Source: Ricinus communis (taxonomy: Eukaryota > Streptophyta > Magnoliopsida > Malpighiales > Euphorbiaceae). Taken from it: DNA of 64,000 nt. How positions within the stretch are numbered: position 1 is the first letter of the stretch; every line of letters begins with the position of its first letter. Made by a program: the position numbers and the translations under genes. Positions 59,601 through 64,000 of the stretch are shown piece by piece. The notes under the pieces were generated by a model. It was not told the origin of the DNA, searched no databases, and worked only from the letters and a program-made list of their open reading frames with translations. The stretch covers positions 620,001 through 684,000 of the forward strand of contig NC_063259.1 of assembly GCF_019578655.1 (NCBI RefSeq). Reading direction: 5' to 3'.

Positions 59601-60731
59601 ATCCTCTTGATTCTAATGCACCTAAAGAAATCAAATTCTTCCTTAAATCAGGGATATGTCGAACATCCATTAATGTCCTAACAACACCATCATGCATCTT
59701 GATTCTAAATGTACCAACGCCCACCGTCTTACAACCATGGTCGTTACCCATCAAAACAGTTCCACCATCCATGGCCTTATAGGAAGTGAACCACTTCTGG
59801 CTTGGGCACATATGATAAGAGCATCCAGTATCTAGAATCCAATTGCTTGAATTTTCATACGTAACAGAATAATATTTTGCGTCCTACTCATTCGAAGCTA
59901 CACTAGTTTCATGCTTCACATCTTGATCTCCCTTATTCTTGTTGTTTTTGTTCTTCCATTGCACCCTCTTATTACGACAATCCTTCTTCCAATGCCCAAG
60001 CTCACCACACTTGTAACAACGAGTTTCTGCTAGAGATCTAGATTTTGATCTAGACTTTTCCCTCTTGCTATTTCCTCTGTCATTACCTCATCCTCTTACA
60101 AAAAAACCTTATGCTTGTTCATTGCTCGCACTAGTCATACCACTAGTGGCCACCTTTCGTAGATCATCTGCTAGAAGTGTCGTTCTAGTTTCATCCATGG
60201 TTATTGTCTCTCCCACAACATGAATGTTTGAACAAGATTCTCGTATGATTTCGACAAAGAAAGCAAAAGCATAAGAGCTTGATCTTCATCTTCAACTTTC
60301 ACATCAATATCCTTCAAATTTGAAATTATTCTATCAAATTTGTTGATGTGATCATGGAGTGAAATTCCTTCCTCCATCTTACAAGTATATAACTGAGACT
60401 TGATATAGATTCTGTTCGTTAGAGTCTTTGTCATGAAGTTCTTCTCCAACTTTGCCCACACACCTGACGCGATTTCCTCGTCATCCACCATGAATGTGAC
60501 ATCTCTTTCAAGACATAAGATTATGGCAACGCGTGCTTCCATATCGAGCTCCTCCCAATCATTATCCTTCACATCTCCGGGTTTCTTATCCTTATCCAAC
60601 AACGCCTTGTGTAGCTTTTGAGATATTAGCAGATTCTTCATTTACATCCTCCAATAGGAGAAATCATTCTTTCCATTGAATTTCTCAATCTCATAGTTAC
60701 CTACTTTAACGATTCCACTACTAGAAGCCAT
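56694..60731 (-). pseudogene. Copia 2 gag-pol pseudogene (Tnt1/Tork-like)
   Basis: Start ATG at 60,731 (MASSSGIVKVGNYEIEKFNG), with a stop after WRM near 60,645. Gag continues 60,641-60,201 (DWEELDMEARVAIILCLERD; TKTLTNRIYIKSQLYTCKME). A zinc knuckle CGELGHWKKDC lies at ~60,015-59,980, and protease WILDTGCSYHMCPS at ~59,830. The GAG-pre-integrase reads MHMRLGHMSEKGLNLLGKKG (59,431). The integrase core (59,162-58,791) contains LRSDNDTEY and QQQNEVVERLNRT, so the catalytic Asp and Glu are present. RT is split (58,376-58,002; 57,815-57,525 with YVDDMLIASRS). RNase H follows at 57,503-56,694 (VDSDYASDIDKRRSTTGYVF; later ADMLTKVV). At least five stops or frameshifts. The resemblance to Tnt1-type gag is from family knowledge. 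Confidence 0.88.
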
Positions 60732-60772
60732 TGTTTCCAAAATCAGACTTTTACCGCCTTAAATCTTGATTT

Positions 60773-60785
60773 GGCTCTGATACCA
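60773..60785 (-). promoter_or_regulatory. Copia 2 primer-binding site
   Basis: The minus strand reads TGGTATCAGAGCC two bases after the 5' LTR; complementary to initiator-methionine tRNA. Confidence 0.9.
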
Positions 60786-60787
60786 AT

Positions 60788-61154
60788 TGTAGAGTAGATA
60801 TGGAAGCTTCGACTAATAGAAAATGATAAAATTAGTATGAATACACAAGAATTTAACGAGGTTCAGCAAATTGCCTACGTCCTCCGGGTGATTTTTTTTT
60901 ACTATATGAAGGAATACACCAACAATTTGTACAAACCACAAGTTTGTTGTAGAAAATAACTTATCCTCACAAAGAAATATAACCTCTCTTTGTTTTTTCC
61001 TTTCTTTTCTCTCTTATATAGGAATATCTTATATCTCAATTACCATTCAATAAATAGAAAACTCCTATTTTGGTGTTGCTATTTTCACCGATAAAGAATA
61101 AGACATATTCCTCCTTTCTTGAGTAATTATTCTTAACCACAAATTATGCTCACA
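60788..61154 (-). repeat. Copia 2 5' LTR
   Basis: 367 bp, minus strand from TGTGAGCATAATTTG (61,154) to CTACTCTACA (60,788). Confidence 0.9.
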
Positions 61155-61295
61155 AGTCTTAAAATGATGTATGCTAAAAATACAATAACCAGTATAGGTT
61201 ATGAACATTTTAAGTATAATTGATGAATATCTTGATTATAGGTTATGAACATTTTAACTAATAAGGAATGAATACTACTAGTGTTTATAAATAAA

Positions 61296-61900
61296 GCAAA
61301 AGATAAGCTAAAGAATATTTTTTTGATAGATAAATGAACATGAAAGACAGTGTGTATGCATATTTCAGAACATGTTAATGAATATTTATAGAGGTATTAA
61401 TGAATATTCAAACATTATAAATATAAATATCATCACAACATAGCAAAAGATAAGCTAGTGAACATTCTTTGATAAATAAATGAACATGAAAAATAGTGTG
61501 TATGCACATTTCAGAACAGGTTAATGAACATTTATGGAGGTGTTAATGAACATTCAAACATTATAAATATAAATATCATCACAACACAAAGCAAAAGATA
61601 AGCTAAGGAACATTTTTTTGATAGATAAATGAACATGAAAGACAATATGTATGCACATTTCAGAACATGTTAATAAATATTTATGGAAGTGTTAATGAAC
61701 ATTCAAACATTATAAATATAAATATCATCACAACGTAGCAAAGATAAGCTAATGAATATTTTTTAATAGATAAATGAACATGAAAGATAGTGTGTATGCA
61801 CATTTCAGAACATGTTAATGAACATTTATGAAGGTGTTAATAAACATTCAAACATTATAAATATAAATATCATCACAACATACAACAAAAGATAAGCTAA
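61296..61900. repeat. Tandem array of ~147-bp units (four copies plus a partial)
   Basis: The landmark 'gcaaaagataagcta' or a close variant starts at about 61,296, 61,443, 61,591, 61,738 and 61,885. Each unit also contains 'gatagataaatgaacatgaaa', 'tgtatgcacatttcagaaca', 'ggtgttaatgaacattcaaa' and 'aatatcatcacaac' blocks or variants. Units are well conserved and lie in the MULE region just beyond Copia element 2. Confidence 0.88.
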
Positions 61901-62249
61901 TAAATAATATCGTTTAAACTATTGAACATTTTAACTTTTAAGAATGAATAAAAAAATAATTTTTACCAGTAAGAAAGTGACAGGTCCACAAAAGAAAGAT
62001 GTTAGGTTCTTCCAATCTTCTACAGAATTCTCCAGGCTGTTGATGGTGTAACGGTACTAATTCATCTCTTTTATTTTATGTACTTCAATGAGAGAGTACA
62101 AGATCTTGAATTGCATTGCTTGTTCTGGAACCCCTTTACCATAGAAGAGACAATAAAAATTACGAAGTCTCGTTCGAATTCATCTCCATAAACTCATCTG
62201 TTTATTATTCTTTTGGCATTTTACTTGTAACAGGACCTCTGATTGTCAC

Positions 62250-62880
62250 ACTCTATCTTAATCTCCAATTTTCTAGGAGCTGATTGTAACTTTCAATTTT
62301 TACTGTTTTGCTTGCTTCAAGAACTGTTATATTTCTACAAGAAATTATTGTAGATACAACATCTTCTTCGTTCAATGCAAGCTCACCTCTCTGCAATTTT
62401 ATTGCATATCTGCAATGGTTGAAATTATTGATGAGAAATTTAGTTAATTTCGCATCACATTCTGATAATGTCATGTCCAATAAACTTTCAAATCTAATAT
62501 CTTAAACAACCTTTTTTTGTTTTGTGGAAAGTCTCTCAATCAATTTTATCAAACCTGCTAATGACATTCTTGTAATAAAATCTGGTTTGGTATACTCTTT
62601 TTTCTTTTTCTTTTTTTGCTTTTCACCAACAACAACATTATCCATGCTTCTATTTTCATTTGAAAAGTTACTCTCTTGCTGTTTATTGTTCTTCTTTTTA
62701 TGGAGTTGTAGGATTACGTTTACTCATATATTTTGAAAGCGGTTCATTCCATATGGCACTAGTTTCAGTTGGAGCAGCTTTCTTTTGCTTTTTTTTTTTT
62801 AGATGATGCATTCTCTGCTTCTCTAGCTTTCATTTTTTTTTGGTTTAGGAGTGTGCTTTGTTTGCACCTTTTCATTTTTT
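62250..62880 (-). pseudogene. Upstream region of the Ulp1-like MULE gene
   Basis: Minus-strand reading gives AENASSKKKK, then a lysine-rich tract, FITRMSLAGLIKLIERLSTK, a stop, DIRFESLLDMTLSECDAKLT and KFLINNFNHCRYAIKLQRGE, then LALNEEDVVSTI (62,480-62,253). This matches the conserved N-terminal module that precedes Ulp1 domains in plant transposon genes (a pattern of 'KLS..Q...V..IGF..LL', 'WL...FD', 'I..EDV'). It was probably the 5' part of the gene whose catalytic end lies at 55,867-56,104. Confidence 0.6.
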
Positions 62881-62890
62881 TTTCATATTG

Positions 62891-63024
62891 AAAAAGTAAT
62901 AAGAATGAGGGGTGTTAAGCTTTTTATCATCCTGGCGTCGAGCTATTTTTCCGCAGGACCTCCCCTACAGTATCTTCACCGCAGTAGAGTTTAACCACCA
63001 AGTTCGGGATGGATTGGTGTGGTT
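62891..63024 (-). other. rrn5: Nuclear plastid DNA insertion containing most of rrn5
   Basis: The minus strand from 63,024 to 62,928 reads as plastid 5S rRNA starting at AACCACACCAATCCATCCCG and ending GACGCCAGGATG. The first ~25 bases of the gene are missing, and one apparent substitution lies near 62,979. The sequence beyond (62,927-62,891: ATAAAAAGCTTAACACC and onward) fits the plastid spacer downstream of rrn5. It is not a working gene, because its 5' stem strand is absent. It sits beside the lysine-rich exon of the Ulp1-like pseudogene. Confidence 0.88.
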
Positions 63025-63029
63025 TTTTT

Positions 63030-64000
63030 ATCATAATCTGCATTAAAATAAAAATCATTATGCTAAACTGTAATCATTTAAAATAAAAATCAAATGGGAA
63101 AATATTCATTCAATGTATAATAATCATTATGCTATATTATAATATTCATTATGCATAATATAAATGTTTATTTTATAATTGCAGTACGATGAATGTGCAT
63201 TGCATAAATATACAATGTTCATACAACAATAACATTAATGTTCATTTAAAATCCATAAAATGTTAAAGAAATTAATACAAACTTGTTCATTTCAGGAGAT
63301 AATAACCCAAAGAGCATTAATGATTACATTTATATATAAATGAAAATTAGTGATTCAGTAATGTTTATACTAAATAATAGTAATGTTCATTAAATGCATA
63401 AAATATTTAAAAATATATATAAATTTGTATACATATACAGTTTTTCTCCTAATTATTTTTAGATTCATCCTTAAAAACCCTAATTCAAAGTTTCATCTTT
63501 ATAATCTCCCATTTCATTTCAGGAGAAGATGATCCAAACAATATGAATGAATATAAAAATATAAAATGATCATATAATCATTAGTTTTCTAAATCGTATA
63601 ATAAAAACCCAAACAACATATTCAAATAATATTAGTGATTCAGGATATATATTTTTCATTGCAACATAAAATCTTAAAAATATAAAACTTACCTCTTATC
63701 TATTACTGAACAGACTTCTCTAAGTATTGAATCTTGATAAACAAAACAACTCTTAATCTGAGAGAGGATTATATAGTGTTGTCTGAGTTAGGAATTTGAA
63801 TCAACTGCCATTAGTAGAGAAGGAAATGGGTTTATGCACCGATGAAATAGGGAGTGATGTTTGAGGAGATCACGATTTTTGTTACAAAAATTTGTTTTTT
63901 ATTTATTTTTAATTTAATATTAAATCTTTGTATTTTTTGATGGTAAAAAGTCATTGATATAGAACACGTGGTTATGCTGGATTTTTGGTTAAAAGTGTGG
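63030..64000. other. AT-rich end of the window, probable MULE terminal region
   Basis: It has no domain-bearing ORF. It contains repeated TGTTCAT/ATGAACA-type motifs (63,218, 63,240, 63,284, 63,386 and others) and 'aataatcattatgct' duplications at 63,055, 63,117 and 63,134. No clear element end was found before 64,000. Confidence 0.5.

Larger units (their letters stand above)
56105..61154 (-). mobile_element. Ty1/Copia retrotransposon 2 (Tork/Tnt1-like), target duplication AGTCT
   Basis: LTRs at 56,105-56,472 and 60,788-61,154, flanking AGTCT at 56,100-56,104 and 61,155-61,159, a primer-binding site at 60,785-60,773 and a polypurine tract at ~56,484-56,473. Minus-strand gag-pol lies inside. 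5,050 bp long. It is inserted in the Ulp1-like pseudogene of the MULE. Confidence 0.93.
47755..63800. mobile_element. Decayed Mutator-like element region, FAR1-type transposase plus Ulp1-like gene (Kaonashi-like)
   Basis: A FAR1/FHY3-type MULE transposase pseudogene (+, ~47,755-54,960) and a Ulp1 protease-like pseudogene (-, ~56,104-55,900 and 62,880-62,250) face each other, interrupted by two Copia elements. Between and around them the short motif ATGAACA/TGTTCAT recurs dozens of times, and a ~147-bp tandem array is present. The pairing is known from Kaonashi-type MULEs of plants. Terminal inverted repeats were not found, so both outer borders are guesses. Confidence 0.5.

Noticed and set aside
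61296..61900. CRISPR-like array
   Set aside because: Units are contiguous ~147-bp tandem repeats without unique spacers, in a plant transposon.
62928..63024. Functional 5S rRNA gene
   Set aside because: It is the plastid, not nuclear, type, lacks the first ~25 bases including the 5' half of the closing helix, and has no RNA polymerase III or plastid context.

Overview
The window is nuclear DNA of a flowering plant, probably a dicot. It is AT-rich, its genes carry GT-AG introns, it is packed with nested Ty3/Gypsy and Ty1/Copia retrotransposons, and it holds a scrap of plastid 5S rRNA. The species cannot be named from the sequence. Only two genes look intact; they sit together at 37.1-46.4 kb, and nearly everything else is decayed mobile DNA.

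0-15.3 kb: a minus-strand Ty3/Gypsy remnant (1.16-4.0 kb) is broken at 4,010 by the 5' LTR of a plus-strand element of the same family (4.0-15.3 kb). That element has a primer-binding site, leader, gag, protease, RT, RNase H, a second archaeal-type RNase H and integrase, all full of stops. The second RNase H points to the Tat lineage. A 1,564-bp solo LTR with a perfect 5-bp target duplication (TTCTG) sits in its gag. LTR sequence of the same family also fills 1-1,158.

15.3-34.3 kb: a long minus-strand element of the same family. Between its integrase and its truncated 3' LTR it carries, in antisense, a multi-exon plant mobile domain (PMD, MAIN-like) gene, now a pseudogene. A 4.4-kb non-autonomous Athila-like element lies in its gag leader and is flanked by an ~85-bp duplication of host sequence.

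34.3-46.4 kb: AT-rich spacer, then two same-strand genes for HhH-GPD DNA glycosylases. The first is an MBD4-like enzyme (608 aa, 3 coding exons) with an N-terminal array of VSPYF/lysine-rich repeats. The second is a 377-aa plant DNA glycosylase-superfamily protein (5 exons). All splice phases close, and both retain the catalytic aspartate. They plausibly act in nuclear base excision repair.

46.4-64 kb: a MITE-like repeat, then a large decayed Mutator-like (MULE) region with a FAR1/FHY3-type transposase pseudogene (+) and a Ulp1 (C48) protease-like pseudogene (-). This gene pair is known from Kaonashi-type MULEs. It is interrupted by two Copia elements, each with matching LTRs, a TGGTATCAGAGC-type primer-binding site and a perfect 5-bp target duplication (AGTTT; AGTCT). 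The MULE region also has a tandem array of ~147-bp units, scattered ATGAACA/TGTTCAT motifs, and a ~130-bp nuclear plastid insertion holding most of rrn5.
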